From: Enterobacter sp. R4-368
GTDB taxonomy: Bacteria > Pseudomonadota > Gammaproteobacteria > Enterobacterales > Enterobacteriaceae
DNA: 64,000 bases
Direction: 5' to 3'
Assembly: GCF_000410515.1 (NCBI RefSeq)
Contig: NC_021500.1
Coordinates: 2,728,001-2,792,000 of the forward strand
Shown here: piece after piece, positions 1 through 8,997 of the stretch
Position numbering within the stretch: the stretch's first letter is position 1
Layout of the letters: each line of letters starts with the position of its first letter
The notes under the pieces: generated by a model
What the model was told of the DNA's origin: nothing
The model's input: the letters and a program-made list of their open reading frames with translations, nothing else
Databases searched by the model: none
Program-made: the position numbers and the translations under genes

Positions 1-680
1 AGCGCATTGGTCAGGAAATCCAGGACTGGACAAAACGCCCGCTGCCAGAAAAAATTTCGCTTAAAGGCCGTTACTGCGACGTTGTACCGCTTGTCGTGGA
101 TCACGCGGAAGATCTCTTCCCGGAATGGCAAAGCATTGATGATGACCGGGACTGGACTTATCTTGAAGATCCCCGGCCGAAAGATATGACCGCATGTTAT
201 GCCTATCTCAGAAATCTCGCGTCACGTCCTGACAGAATCTATTTCGCGGTACAAGATAAAGCCGATAAGCAAATAAAAGGCATTTTCTATACCGGGAAAT
301 TCGATCAGGAAAATGGTTCTTTCGATATTGGCGACGTTAACTGGACGCCGTTAATGAAAAGAACCCGTATGAGTACTGAAAGTCTTTATCTTGTTTTGTC
401 TTACTTTTTCGATCAATTGAAGTATCGCAGATGTGAATGGCGCACCGGCAGTTATAACGCGGATGCGATTCATTCGGCGGAACGCATTGGTTTTGTGAAA
501 GAAGGGATTTTGCGCGAAAAGAAAATCCGTAAAGGACGGCTGAGCGATATTACGGTGTTTTCAATTACCGTGCGCGAATGGTCGGGTCTCTCCTCAATGA
601 TGAATGGCTGGCTGAACGAGGATAACTTTGACGGTCGTGGTCGCCAGTTGCATAAACTCTCTTCATTCCGCCGCTACTGA
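1..680 (+). CDS. GNAT-family N-acetyltransferase (5' end outside window)
   Basis: Reading frame open from the first bases of the window; in-frame codons before the GTG at 96 encode a plausible N-terminal strand (IGQEIQDWTKRPLPEKISL), so the gene is cut by the window edge and 96 is not its start. The protein resembles the RimJ/RimL type of GNAT, which moves an acetyl group from acetyl-CoA to an amine. Visible family features are the segment YRRCEWRTGSYNADAIHSAERIGFVKEG, split here as YRRCEWRTGSYN and AIHSAERIGFVKEG, typical of the C-terminal acetyl-CoA fold (asn/ser after the strand, then a helix and GF). Substrate cannot be told. It reads towards the leftward gene ending at 831. Confidence 0.75.
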   Translation, partial: RIGQEIQDWTKRPLPEKISLKGRYCDVVPLVVDHAEDLFPEWQSIDDDRDWTYLEDPRPKDMTACYAYLRNLASRPDRIYFAVQDKADKQIKGIFYTGKFDQENGSFDIGDVNWTPLMKRTRMSTESLYLVLSYFFDQLKYRRCEWRTGSYNADAIHSAERIGFVKEGILREKKIRKGRLSDITVFSITVREWSGLSSMMNGWLNEDNFDGRGRQLHKLSSFRRY

Positions 681-684
681 TAGC

Positions 685-716
685 GCCATGCGTTGATTCA
701 TACCTCAACGCATGGC
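685..716. terminator. Intergenic hairpin after the GNAT gene
   Basis: Perfect 12-bp inverted repeat GCCATGCGTTGA / TCAACGCATGGC around an 8-nt loop, starting 4 bp after the GNAT stop. There is no T run after it, so it may be a weak or factor-assisted terminator, or a repeat hairpin that stabilises the mRNA end. Confidence 0.45.
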
Positions 717-798
717 ACTTGCGAATAACGCGTTTACACGCTCTGCATTGCCTGCACCGGCAGGTGAAACCTGCCCTGGTGGCCTGGTTAACGGTGGA

Positions 799-820
799 AC
801 CTGAGCCGGTCGGCTCAGGT
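799..820 (-). terminator. Hairpin downstream of the leftward secreted-protein gene
   Basis: Perfect 9-bp inverted repeat ACCTGAGCC / GGCTCAGGT with a 4-nt loop, 10 bp beyond the stop of the leftward gene ending at 831. No T tract follows on the minus strand, so termination is inferred only from position and symmetry. Confidence 0.4.
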
Positions 821-830
821 CTACGTTTAA

Positions 831-2252
831 CTAGCGTGTTACCTCAACATCGGTCACTTTCACCGGTGTCTCTTTGCCTTTTTCCCACTGGGTTAACGGC
901 ATAAAGACATTCAAATCAGACAGCCAGGCCAGCGTCTCTTTATGCGTTTCGCCATCGCTTTCAATCTCGCAGACCACTTTCCAGTAACGCCCGCTGAACG
1001 CACTGTTGATCTGACGCGCATCATCACTGCCGTTCACTTCGCACCGGCGATTAATCACCGTGTTCTTCTCACCTTTACCCGTTTTCGGTGCAACCGTATC
1101 AAAGGTAAATTTCTGCCCCTGGTACAGCGGAAAACGCAGATTGGTGTGAAGTTCACTGGTTACCGTTGGTGAATAACTCAGACTGATGGCGCCTTTTAAC
1201 TGTCCAAGGTTGCCCATCGTCAGGCGCTGCGCCTTGAACATTTTGTAGTTTTCCAGCAGCAGCATGAGCCCGTTGGGTTGCACATCGAGTTGCATCGGTA
1301 CGACATCGTTATCGCTCCACTGCATGTTCCATGTCAGCTTTTTAAAGCGCGGTGTGGCCCACGGATTAACGATTTGCAGAGCCTGCTTTTCGATATCTGC
1401 GCGCAGCGGGAACTGGGTCATCCATTGCGGTGAATTGTTGGTGAAGTCTGGCAGACTTGGGCCAAGGAGGGTGGAGACGCTTTTTTTCTTCGTTGACGGA
1501 ACATACACCCCTTCCCCTTTAAACGCAGCAGGCGTGCTCATGGCGCAAAGCTGTTTGAACGCAGCGGTGGTGGCCGGTGTGTTGACAAACGTGTCCGCGC
1601 GACGCTGTGCCGCTTTACCGGTCAGGCTGTCCGAGACATAACCTTCGGGCGTGATATCCAGCCCGGCAATCACATTGTCATGCTGGGTTTCACAGTTATA
1701 GCCATGGATTTCAAGTTTCAAATCGTAGGGCGCGTCATACGGCGGATCGAAAGTGATCTCGCTGTATTCAAAGCCAATTTTAGCGATCACCAACTCATTA
1801 ACCCGCACCACTGAAGCCGTATCCAGCAGAATTGGCGTCTCATATTTCGACATTTTCTCGATATAAACCCAGCTTGGGTTTTTCAGCCGGGAAGCCTGGC
1901 AAAGATTTTTAGCAATATCATCCAGCGCGCTCTGGGGTTTTGGTTCCGCGTAACGCTCGTAGCTGTCGCCGTAGAAGCGGCGAATCACCGCCTCTTGATC
2001 GTCAAGCATTTCCCAGTACAGCTTCACCGCTTTGTTGGTGGTGCAATCAAAACCATCCCAGCGGTTAATGTGCTGCCCGTCGCTGAAAACCAGCTGGTTC
2101 AGGGCGGAAATGCGGTCATTCACGCGCATCATCAGTAAGGGGTTTACGGTGTTGCTGACGATTTTTTTGCCCTGGATTTCAGGGTAATCAGTGGCTTGTG
2201 CGCTAATAGCGACAGCCAGCAGTGCAGGCAGGAGTAACGTGCCGGTTTTCAT
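831..2252 (-). CDS. Exported protein of unknown function, 473 aa
   Basis: Not recognised. The N terminus is a classical Sec signal peptide: Lys near the start, a Leu/Ala/Val-rich core and a likely cut after AISAQA, so a periplasmic or secreted location is expected. I chose the ATG at 2252 because AAGGA lies 6 nt upstream; the ATG at 2258 directly abuts that ribosome site. The mature part has several Cys residues (DCTTNK, KNLCQAS, GYNCETQ, QLCAMS, RRCEVN, KVVCEIE), which suits disulfides in the periplasm, and is rich in beta-type segments. No catalytic motif or membrane segment was seen. It stands alone between the GNAT gene and a 670-bp gap, in a stretch that is not part of the E. coli core order. 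Confidence 0.7.
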   Translation of the reverse strand: MKTGTLLLPALLAVAISAQATDYPEIQGKKIVSNTVNPLLMMRVNDRISALNQLVFSDGQHINRWDGFDCTTNKAVKLYWEMLDDQEAVIRRFYGDSYERYAEPKPQSALDDIAKNLCQASRLKNPSWVYIEKMSKYETPILLDTASVVRVNELVIAKIGFEYSEITFDPPYDAPYDLKLEIHGYNCETQHDNVIAGLDITPEGYVSDSLTGKAAQRRADTFVNTPATTAAFKQLCAMSTPAAFKGEGVYVPSTKKKSVSTLLGPSLPDFTNNSPQWMTQFPLRADIEKQALQIVNPWATPRFKKLTWNMQWSDNDVVPMQLDVQPNGLMLLLENYKMFKAQRLTMGNLGQLKGAISLSYSPTVTSELHTNLRFPLYQGQKFTFDTVAPKTGKGEKNTVINRRCEVNGSDDARQINSAFSGRYWKVVCEIESDGETHKETLAWLSDLNVFMPLTQWEKGKETPVKVTDVEVTR

Positions 2253-2925
2253 TCTCATTCCTTGTCAGAGGTATTTTCACTAATTGCGCAACGGAGGGCG
2301 TACTGACGTTATCGGCAGATGGCGGCAAACATTAAAGGCGTAAAAACAATCGGCTCCACAAAAAATTGACGCGGCTTTATTTTCATTCCGCGACCTGCAT
2401 CAAGCCCGGCGGACTATTTTGAGATTTTCCTGATGAGGGGTAAAGACAAGACAAAGTGTAAAATATGTAACGGCGTGTGAGTCTTTATATCAAATTTATC
2501 TCCTGTTCATGGTGCTAATGAAACGTGCCGTGAGGAATTTCTTAATGAAGCGCATTACTCAGGATATATCATGTATATGACCTAACTTTATTATTATGGC
2601 TGGCATAATTTATTTCTTCTGCCAAAGAAATAATCACCACCAGGCCATCAACAAAAATTTCCTATTTTAAAATCCGCAAAGAGAAGTAATAGCGGATGTC
2701 ATGCATTCGCCCGCTATTTACTGACCACGGTCAGTAAAGCGAATTTCTTTATTTCACAACGCCTACGCAGAATAGCAACCCTGCGTCAGACAAAAATAAA
2801 TATAACAATAACTTACCTTAACGCTGCACAAACATTCAGAGGCAGCGGAATAGATAAAATCAGCAGCGATAAGGTCACTCATCGCTTTATCTGGAATGGT
2901 GTAATAACAACATGAGGTGCCCCTG
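2253..2925. other. Long intergenic region between divergent genes
   Basis: About 670 bp with no convincing gene. It must contain the promoters of the leftward exported-protein gene and the rightward DUF1796 gene. It is clearly richer in A and T than its flanks, especially from about 2440 to 2830. The only sharp structure seen is the palindrome at 2717-2738. A short leftward frame (2763-3029) runs into the DUF1796 gene and has no supporting features. Confidence 0.5.
2717..2738. repeat. Perfect 9-bp inverted repeat upstream of DUF1796 gene
   Basis: TTTACTGAC / GTCAGTAAA around a 4-nt centre (CACG), about 190 bp before the DUF1796 start. It could be an operator for a dimeric repressor or a small RNA hairpin; the sequence does not decide. 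Confidence 0.5.
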
Positions 2926-3762
2926 ATGAAAGGCGAAGCCATTAAACAACGCGTAAGAGATAACCTCAAATCGCTGAAAAGAACGATGCGTAACCTGCAT
3001 AAGAAATGGAAATATCGCAATAATTTCACTTCGCAAGTACTTTGGATTTCATTGGGTGAGAATTGTCTTCCCGATGATATTCTTCGCCGACATAACCGAA
3101 AATCCTTCAGTTCCGTTTTTTCATCGGGGCGCTCAAATATTGAATATATTCTGCAAATGGAAAAAGACGACTATCGCCATTTGCTGGAAAAAGAGCATTT
3201 ACAACATTTCCCGGATGGCGAGCATGCCGTTGTGCGTTCAACGTTTTACGAAAAATGTACAGGGCAATACAGCGAAAGGCATATGCTGGGTTTTGAATTC
3301 ACCCATCATGACCCGCTAAGAATTAAAGAAGACAGCCGCGCCTTTCAACGCCGTATTTCCCGCCAGCTACAATACCGGGGCAAAAAAGATTTTGTGTTTC
3401 TTTATCATCACCGTATCACCGAGCATTCCGATCTCTGCCTTTTACGGGAACATCTCAATGAATTCCTGTCGTTGTATAACGCGCAAGGTTGCGACTGTAA
3501 GATCGTGCTTTTCTATCAACACATTATTGCGGCAAATAGCGCCAAACGTATCGACTTCACGCCGCATGAAAGCGGTTTGCTTGAATTTGTATGCCATACC
3601 CATGAGATATGGGGCGGGGATGATTTAGACACATTCTGGGCGAAAAAAGACGATGCGCTTTTCGCCGAAATGTTCGGGATAGTGGACCAATACAATCTCA
3701 GTCAGCGCCACACGCTCCCCGACAGCGCACTTGTCTCCACCGGCTCAGGCGCGCCGCTGTAA
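2926..3762 (+). CDS. DUF1796-type putative cysteine peptidase
   Basis: 278 aa. The segment WISLGENCLPDDIL at about residues 40-53, with Cys47, matches the N-terminal signature of the DUF1796 'putative papain-like cysteine peptidase' family, in which a Ser-Leu-Gly-x-Asn-Cys motif is followed by an R/F-rich stretch. A later His-rich segment (FLYHHRITEH) could supply the His of a catalytic pair. Function is unknown; members often sit in surface-polysaccharide or accessory loci. The ATG at 2926 is preferred over the in-frame GTG at 2917 because GAGGTG lies 6 nt before it. No signal peptide; the N terminus is strongly basic. It ends at a two-way terminator shared with yhiN. Family assignment is moderate, activity unproven. 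Confidence 0.6.
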   Translation: MKGEAIKQRVRDNLKSLKRTMRNLHKKWKYRNNFTSQVLWISLGENCLPDDILRRHNRKSFSSVFSSGRSNIEYILQMEKDDYRHLLEKEHLQHFPDGEHAVVRSTFYEKCTGQYSERHMLGFEFTHHDPLRIKEDSRAFQRRISRQLQYRGKKDFVFLYHHRITEHSDLCLLREHLNEFLSLYNAQGCDCKIVLFYQHIIAANSAKRIDFTPHESGLLEFVCHTHEIWGGDDLDTFWAKKDDALFAEMFGIVDQYNLSQRHTLPDSALVSTGSGAPL

Positions 3763-3792
3763 CAAAAGAAACGTTAGCGATTCACCGGCGAT

Positions 3793-3817
3793 AAAAAAGC
3801 CCGGGCTGGGCTTTTTT
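3793..3817. terminator. Bidirectional rho-independent terminator
   Basis: Stem AAAAAAGCCC / GGGCTTTTTT with a 5-nt loop, giving a T run on both strands. It separates the convergent DUF1796 gene and yhiN. Confidence 0.85.
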
Positions 3818-3835
3818 CTTCTGCGTTACGCGGGC

Positions 3836-5038
3836 TCAGGCCGAGGGTTCTGCCGCTAACGCTTGTGCGCAGGCCCAGGCGCTCGACCACGCCCACTGGA
3901 AGTTGTATCCGCCAAGCCAGCCGGTGACATCCATCACTTCACCAATGAAATACAGGCCCGGCACATTGCGGGCTTCCATGGTGCGCGACGACAATTCATG
4001 GGTATCGACGCCGCCGAGCGTCACTTCTGCGGTGCGATACCCTTCGGTGCCATTCGGCTGCACACGCCAGTTCGTCAGCAGCGCAACCAGATTCTCCTGC
4101 TCGCGGCTATTGAGCTGCTTCAATGTGACATCCGGGATCTGCTCAAGCTGTTGCAGACACTCCACCAGCCGTTTTGGCAACTGCATCGCCAGCGTATTTT
4201 TCAGGCTCTGATTCGGGTGCGCATCGCGCTGCTGAGTGAGGAAGCCGTCCAGATCGACATCGGGCAGCAAGTTGATGCTGACAAATTCACCCGGCTGCCA
4301 GTAGCTGGAAATTTGCAAAATGGCCGGGCCGGATAATCCCCGATGGGTAAACAGCAAGTTTTCGCGAAAAACCGTGCCATCCTCGGCGGTAACTACCGAT
4401 GGCACCGAGACGCCGGAAAGCGTCTGCATCTGCTCCAGTAGCGGTTTATGCAGGGTAAACGGCACTAATCCGGCACGCGTTGGCAGCACCTTTAAACCGA
4501 ACTGCTCGGCGATTTTATAACCAAACGGCGAAGCGCCCAGCCCCGGCATCGACAAACCGCCGGACGCAATGACCAGATTTTTCGCCTGCACGCTTTCGCC
4601 ATTGAGTTGCAAGGTGTAGTCATCGTCGTTGCGCTCAACGCTCAGCACTTCCGTGCGCAGACGCAGGATGACGTTCCCTTTTTCGCACTCGGCCACCAGC
4701 AGATCGACAATTTGTTGTGCTGAATCATCGCAAAAAAGCTGCCCCAGCGTCTTTTCATGCCAGGCGATACCGTATTTACCAACCAGATCGATAAAGTCCC
4801 ACTGGGTGTAGCGCGCCAGCGCAGATTTGCAAAAATGCGGGTTTTGGCTCAAATATGCCGCAGGCTCGACATAAAGGTTAGTAAAGTTGCAGCGTCCGCC
4901 GCCGGACATCAAAATTTTGCGGCCGGGTTTTTTGCCATTATCCAGCAATAACACCCGGCGACCCGCCTGCCCGGCCAGCGCCGCGCAGAACATGCCCGCC
5001 GCACCGGCGCCGATAATAATGGCATCAAACTTTTCCAC
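3836..5038 (-). CDS. yhiN: YhiN, FAD-dependent flavoprotein
   Basis: 400 aa. Begins with a Rossmann FAD-binding motif (IIIGAGAAGM, residues 8-17) followed by LLLDNGKKPGRKILMSGGGRCNFTN, here given as PGRKILMSGGGRCNFTN, the hallmark of the HI0933/YhiN flavoprotein family. A second dinucleotide motif (LVIASGGLSMPGLG) and the C-terminal FAD contact (GLYFIGEVMDVTGWLGGYN, close to the end) are present. The family is a predicted cytosolic NAD(P)/FAD oxidoreductase without an established substrate. Position next to pitA matches E. coli. The gene is monocistronic between a terminator and the yhiN-pitA divergent region. Confidence 0.9.
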   Translation of the reverse strand: MEKFDAIIIGAGAAGMFCAALAGQAGRRVLLLDNGKKPGRKILMSGGGRCNFTNLYVEPAAYLSQNPHFCKSALARYTQWDFIDLVGKYGIAWHEKTLGQLFCDDSAQQIVDLLVAECEKGNVILRLRTEVLSVERNDDDYTLQLNGESVQAKNLVIASGGLSMPGLGASPFGYKIAEQFGLKVLPTRAGLVPFTLHKPLLEQMQTLSGVSVPSVVTAEDGTVFRENLLFTHRGLSGPAILQISSYWQPGEFVSINLLPDVDLDGFLTQQRDAHPNQSLKNTLAMQLPKRLVECLQQLEQIPDVTLKQLNSREQENLVALLTNWRVQPNGTEGYRTAEVTLGGVDTHELSSRTMEARNVPGLYFIGEVMDVTGWLGGYNFQWAWSSAWACAQALAAEPSA

Positions 5039-5080
5039 AACTTCACCCTCATTGATAAATCGTGGCGGATTGTAAAGAGT

Positions 5081-5103
5081 TCACGCTGGTCGCACCAGCG
5101 TGA
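5081..5103. repeat. Perfect inverted repeat between yhiN and pitA
   Basis: TCACGCTGGT / ACCAGCGTGA with a 3-nt centre, 43 bp upstream of yhiN and 165 bp upstream of pitA. It could be an operator in the divergent control region or a leader hairpin in the yhiN mRNA. Confidence 0.5.
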
Positions 5104-5267
5104 ATACGCGCGAATGATAACAGGGCATTGAAAAATATAAATTAATTTTAAAATGTCAGTTTAATTTAAGAAATAATGTCAAAAAAAATCCATAATTCAC
5201 TTTGCCGACGCTGCCAATGTCCCTGATAATGCGCCGCGTTCATGTCCTCAAAATGGCTTAACGACCT

Positions 5268-6764
5268 ATGGTACATTTGTTTGCCGGCCTGGATCTTCAT
5301 ACCGGGCTGTTACTCTTGCTTGCTCTGGTTTTTGTTCTGTTCTATGAAGCCATCAACGGCTTCCATGACACAGCCAACGCCGTAGCAACCGTCATTTATA
5401 CACGCGCTATGCGTTCTCAGCTGGCGGTCGTGATGGCAGCGGTGTTTAACTTCTTCGGCGTCTTGCTGGGTGGGTTGAGCGTCGCGTATGCGATCGTGCA
5501 TATGTTGCCCACCGATCTGCTGCTGAATGTCAGCTCTGCGCATGGTCTGGCGATGGTCTTTTCCATGCTGCTGGCCGCTATTATCTGGAACCTTGGCACC
5601 TGGTATCTGGGCCTGCCTGCTTCCAGCTCCCACACCCTGATTGGCGCGATTATCGGTATTGGTTTAACCAATGCGTTGATGACCGGCACCTCGGTGGTGG
5701 ACGCGTTAAACATCCCGAAAGTGCTGAATATCTTCGCTTCGCTGATCGTTTCACCGATCGTGGGCCTGGTCTTCGCTGGCGGTTTGGTGTTTATCCTGCG
5801 TCGTTACTGGAGCAACACGAAAAAACGTGCGCGCATCCATATGACTCCCGCTGAACGCGAGAAAATCGACGGCAAGAAAAAGCCGCCGTTCTGGACGCGT
5901 ATCGCGCTGATCCTCTCCGCGATTGGCGTGAGTTTCTCGCACGGTGCGAACGACGGTCAGAAAGGTATCGGCTTGATTATGCTGGTGCTGATTGGCGTTG
6001 CGCCTGCGGGCTTCGTGGTCAATATGAATGCCTCTGGTTACGACATCACCCGTACGCGTGATGCCGTCAACAACGTGGAAACGTACTTCCAGCAACATCC
6101 GGCGCTGCTGCAAAAAGTGACCGGTATCGATCCGCTCATCCCAACGCCGGAAGAAGTGGCCACCCAACCGGGTGAGTTCCACTGCCATCCGGGCCGCGCC
6201 ATTATGGCGCTGGATCGCGCGAAAACGATGCTGACCAATGTTGAAAGCTACGACAAACTGCCGGTGGAACAACGCAGCCAGCTGCGTCGCATTATGCTCT
6301 GCCTGTCTGATATCACCGACCAGGTGGCGAAGCAGCCGGAAGTCAGCGCTGACGACCAGCGTCTGCTGAAAAAGCTGAAAGGCGATATGCTGAGCACCAT
6401 CGAGTACGCGCCAATCTGGATAATCATGGCCGTCGCGCTGGCGTTAGGCCTGGGTACGATGATCGGCTGGCGTCGCGTGGCGACAACCATCGGTGAGAAG
6501 ATCGGTAAGAAAGGCATGACGTATGCGCAGGGCATGTCCGCGCAGATGACAGCCGCCGTTTCTATCGGTCTGGCGAGTTACACCGGGATGCCGGTTTCCA
6601 CTACGCACGTGCTGTCGTCTTCCGTTGCCGGGACGATGATCGTTGACGGCGGTGGCCTGCAGCGTAAAACCGTGACCAATATTCTGATGGCGTGGGTCTT
6701 CACTCTGCCAGCCTCGATTATTCTGTCCGGCGTACTGTACTGGCTGGCGCTGCATCTGATTTAA
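5268..6764 (+). CDS. pitA: PitA, low-affinity phosphate/metal-phosphate transporter
   Basis: 498 aa, same length class as E. coli PitA. Inner-membrane carrier that imports phosphate as a neutral divalent-metal complex with protons. The two inverted PiT signature repeats are visible: [25 protein letters not shown] segment ([15 protein letters not shown], about residues 32-46) and [13 protein letters not shown] (about 224-236). Multiple hydrophobic segments surround a large central hydrophilic loop (about residues 250-380) with the FHCHPG motif. The start ATG follows the E. coli pattern (M-V-H-L-F). A strong terminator follows. It is transcribed away from yhiN. Confidence 0.97.
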   Translation: MVHLFAGLDLHTGLLLLLALVFVLFYEAINGFHDTANAVATVIYTRAMRSQLAVVMAAVFNFFGVLLGGLSVAYAIVHMLPTDLLLNVSSAHGLAMVFSMLLAAIIWNLGTWYLGLPASSSHTLIGAIIGIGLTNALMTGTSVVDALNIPKVLNIFASLIVSPIVGLVFAGGLVFILRRYWSNTKKRARIHMTPAEREKIDGKKKPPFWTRIALILSAIGVSFSHGANDGQKGIGLIMLVLIGVAPAGFVVNMNASGYDITRTRDAVNNVETYFQQHPALLQKVTGIDPLIPTPEEVATQPGEFHCHPGRAIMALDRAKTMLTNVESYDKLPVEQRSQLRRIMLCLSDITDQVAKQPEVSADDQRLLKKLKGDMLSTIEYAPIWIIMAVALALGLGTMIGWRRVATTIGEKIGKKGMTYAQGMSAQMTAAVSIGLASYTGMPVSTTHVLSSSVAGTMIVDGGGLQRKTVTNILMAWVFTLPASIILSGVLYWLALHLI

Positions 6765-6781
6765 CGCGCTTCACGCACGAT

Positions 6782-6814
6782 AAAAAACGGGCCCGCTTGC
6801 TGGCCCGTTTTTTT
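6782..6814. terminator. Bidirectional terminator pitA/uspB
   Basis: Stem AAAAACGGGCC / GGCCCGTTTTT with an 8-nt loop, flanked by A and T runs, between the convergent pitA and uspB genes. It works on paper in both directions. Confidence 0.9.
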
Positions 6815-6825
6815 ATGGTTTCAAT

Positions 6826-7164
6826 TTAGTGCCAAATCAGCAACGCAATCAGGCTCACTACCACCAGACCGCAGAGTGAACTGGTTAAAATGAACAGACG
6901 GCGCACACGCTCGCAGCGGCGAATAAATTCATCGTCATGATGATCGCGATAGCGCTGGGCGTAGATGTACCACACCAGCCGCATCTGTTTGCTCGGTTGA
7001 CCGTGGGAAGTGAAAAAGCCGCCACCGTCCACGTATTGATAAAGTAGAGGGTCGCATCCGCGAAGTACTACTAACAGCGCGCGCAGCGATGAGTAATAAC
7101 GCGCCATGTTAATCACACATACGACACACAAAGCCCAAAACAGCGCAACAGTGCTGATTACCAT
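6826..7164 (-). CDS. uspB: UspB, universal stress membrane protein
   Basis: 112 aa. Two hydrophobic segments, one at the N terminus ([18 protein letters not shown]) and one at the C terminus ([20 protein letters not shown]), flank a charged middle with [17 protein letters not shown], as in E. coli UspB. UspB is an inner-membrane stationary-phase stress protein linked to ethanol tolerance and usually sigma-S dependent. The start ATG at 7164 follows GGGGAGGGG; longer upstream readings in the same frame have no family support. It is divergent from uspA, as in E. coli, across a 449-bp region. Confidence 0.93.
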   Translation of the reverse strand: MVISTVALFWALCVVCVINMARYYSSLRALLVVLRGCDPLLYQYVDGGGFFTSHGQPSKQMRLVWYIYAQRYRDHHDDEFIRRCERVRRLFILTSSLCGLVVVSLIALLIWH

Positions 7165-7255
7165 ATCCCCTCCCCGGCGACCGCCCACAGAGATTCGCTC
7201 CTGGACCCTCGCTCCCGGATACCCAACCAAGCCAAACAACGAAGAGTATTAATCG

Positions 7256-7346
7256 CCGTACGGGATGACAACACAGGCGGTGTCCCGCAATTGACTTCGC
7301 TTCCATGCGCCAGACAACTGAGGGACACCGTCTGTTTTCCGTACGG
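7256..7346. repeat. Nested long inverted repeat between uspB and uspA
   Basis: Inner arms 7273-7286 (ACAGGCGGTGTCCC) and 7322-7335 (GGGACACCGTCTGT) pair over 14 positions with one mismatch, separated by 35 nt. Outside them the self-complementary octamer CCGTACGG occurs at 7256-7263 and again at 7339-7346. The structure lies 92-182 bp upstream of uspB and far upstream of uspA, so it may be a paired protein-binding site or a leader hairpin of uspB. Confidence 0.55.
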
Positions 7347-7447
7347 TTTATTTATAGTGTAGGAGATCAGTTTATTTTTTTGCCACCAGCATCACCATCA
7401 TCAATGCATCTGGCTGTAAATCTGGCTTAAGTGAATCGTGATCCAGG

Positions 7448-7477
7448 TTGATTGACGGTGCTAAAAGAGCGTTATAA
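7448..7477 (+). promoter_or_regulatory. Candidate uspA promoter
   Basis: TTGATT then 18 bp then TTATAA, ending 136 bp before uspA. It is the best sigma-70-like pair seen in the region. Alternative registers (TTGACG-N15-TATAAG) overlap it, so the exact elements are uncertain. Confidence 0.35.
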
Positions 7478-7613
7478 GGTAGAAATATCTTCACAATGAG
7501 ATCTTTAAGGCCGGGCGCTACGCTCACGTGAAACGCAGGATGCGGGCGCAGTGCAACAGCATCAGGGGGTATAACCCCGATGGTCATCGACAACTTATGG
7601 AAGGAGTAACACT

Positions 7614-8051
7614 ATGGCTTATAAACATATCCTTATCGCAGTCGATCTCTCCCCCGAAAGCAAATTGCTGGTTGAGAAAGCGGTATCCATGGCGCGACCG
7701 TACAACGCGAAAATTTCCCTGATTCATGTCGATGTAAACTACTCCGATCTTTATACAGGCCTTATCGACGTTAACCTCGGCGATATGCAAAAACGTATCT
7801 CCGACGAAACGCATCAGGCGCTGACAGAGCTTTCCACCAACGCGGGTTACCCGATCACTGAAACCCTGAGCGGCAGCGGCGATCTGGGGCAAGTGCTGGT
7901 GGATGCGATTAAAAAATACGATATGGATCTGGTGGTGTGCGGCCACCATCAGGACTTCTGGAGCAAACTGATGTCTTCCGCACGCCAGCTTATTAACACC
8001 GTGCACGTTGATATGCTGATTGTCCCGCTGCGGGATGAAGAAGAAGACTGA
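7614..8051 (+). CDS. uspA: UspA, universal stress protein A
   Basis: 145 aa; begins [17 protein letters not shown] as expected for UspA. Small cytosolic alpha/beta homodimer of the UspA class, induced by growth arrest and many stresses; the UspA subfamily proper lacks the ATP-binding G-2x-G-9x-G(S/T) motif, and here the matching region reads [18 protein letters not shown], consistent with that. The ribosome site AAGGAGTAACACT precedes the ATG. It is followed by a GC-rich terminator. In E. coli dtpB follows uspA; here rsmJ follows directly in the opposite orientation. Confidence 0.96.
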   Translation: MAYKHILIAVDLSPESKLLVEKAVSMARPYNAKISLIHVDVNYSDLYTGLIDVNLGDMQKRISDETHQALTELSTNAGYPITETLSGSGDLGQVLVDAIKKYDMDLVVCGHHQDFWSKLMSSARQLINTVHVDMLIVPLRDEEED

Positions 8052-8086
8052 TATTTCGCTAACGGCTTAACGTTAGGCTAAATACC

Positions 8087-8117
8087 GCCCGGCCCGCGCA
8101 ATGCGGCCGGGCTTTTT
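8087..8117 (+). terminator. uspA terminator
   Basis: GC stem GCCCGGCC / GGCCGGGC closing at 8112, followed by TTTTT. Good rho-independent terminator for uspA, 35 bp after its stop. Confidence 0.85.
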
Positions 8118-8240
8118 ATTGCTCACGGCAAACTCCACGTGCCTATCAACAGGCGTTGGCGCCGCGTTGTCGGGTTAAGCCCACAGATGTGGCAGGTTTT
8201 TGGTACACCCTTACAGAGCGCAATCCATGCCGCCGTCTGT

Positions 8241-8993
8241 TTACTCTCCCGAACCGGGGTAGATATCGAAGCGATGGCTCTTCGTGACGACCGCCGATTG
8301 GGTCGCGATCCCCGCCAGCGGCGGCGCGTAATCCGGACGTTTAACCACCACGCGTTTGATGGCGAGCTGGCGCGCGGGCTCCAGTAAACCATCGGCATCG
8401 AGATCCGGGCCAACCAACGACTGAAACACCCGCATCTCCTTTTTCACCAGCGCGCTTTTTTGCTTATGCGGGAACATCGGGTCGAGGTAAACCACTTGTG
8501 GGCGCGGCGTAATATCCGCCAACCCCGTCAGACTGGAGGCGTGAATCAACTGCAACCGTTCACGCAGCCACGGGCCAATCTCCGCATCGGCATAGCCGCG
8601 ATTGAGACCATCCTCCAGCAACGCGGCGACAACCGGATTGCGCTCCAGCATCCGCACCCGACAGCCCACCGACGCCAGCACAAACGCATCGCGCCCCAGC
8701 CCGGCGGTCGCATCCACTACTTCCGGCAGATAGCTGCCTTTGATGCCGACCGCTTTCGCCACCGCTTCACCGCGCCCGCCGCCAAACTTGCGTCGGTGCG
8801 CCATGCCGCCTGCCACGAAGTCGACAAAAATCCCACCGAGCTTCGGTTCGTCGCGCTTACGTAGCTCCAGATGCGTCGGTGTGAGCACCAGCGCCATCAG
8901 GTTGTCATTGTCCTGCTCCAGCCCAAAGCGGGCCGCAAGAACAGATAAGGCGCCGTCTCCGGCGCCTGTTTCATCCAGCAAACAAATTTTCAA
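8241..8993 (-). CDS. rsmJ: RsmJ, 16S rRNA m2G1516 methyltransferase
   Basis: 250 aa when read from the TTG at 8993, the E. coli RsmJ length. The SAM-binding core is visible as [19 protein letters not shown] followed by the acidic loop [14 protein letters not shown], and the catalytic-type motif [19 protein letters not shown] lies in the C-terminal half. It methylates N2 of G1516 in 16S rRNA. TTG is chosen because family similarity begins exactly there (KICLLDETG), GAAGG from the end of prlC lies 8 nt upstream, and only 4 nt separate it from the prlC stop, so translation is probably coupled. The longer frame reaching 9251 is only an overlap with prlC. Confidence 0.93.
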   Translation of the reverse strand: MKICLLDETGAGDGALSVLAARFGLEQDNDNLMALVLTPTHLELRKRDEPKLGGIFVDFVAGGMAHRRKFGGGRGEAVAKAVGIKGSYLPEVVDATAGLGRDAFVLASVGCRVRMLERNPVVAALLEDGLNRGYADAEIGPWLRERLQLIHASSLTGLADITPRPQVVYLDPMFPHKQKSALVKKEMRVFQSLVGPDLDADGLLEPARQLAIKRVVVKRPDYAPPLAGIATQSAVVTKSHRFDIYPGSGE

Positions 8994-8997
8994 TGCG

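Larger units (their letters stand above)
7165..7613. other. uspB-uspA divergent control region
   Basis: 449 bp without a gene. It holds a nested inverted repeat at 7256-7346 (listed separately) and a sigma-70-like candidate for uspA near 7448-7477. The uspA leader has the ribosome site AAGGAGT ending 7 nt before its ATG. No further sites are claimed. Confidence 0.5.

Noticed and set aside
2763..3029. 88-codon minus-strand frame overlapping the DUF1796 start
   Set aside because: Runs across a better-supported gene with a clear ribosome site; no features of its own.
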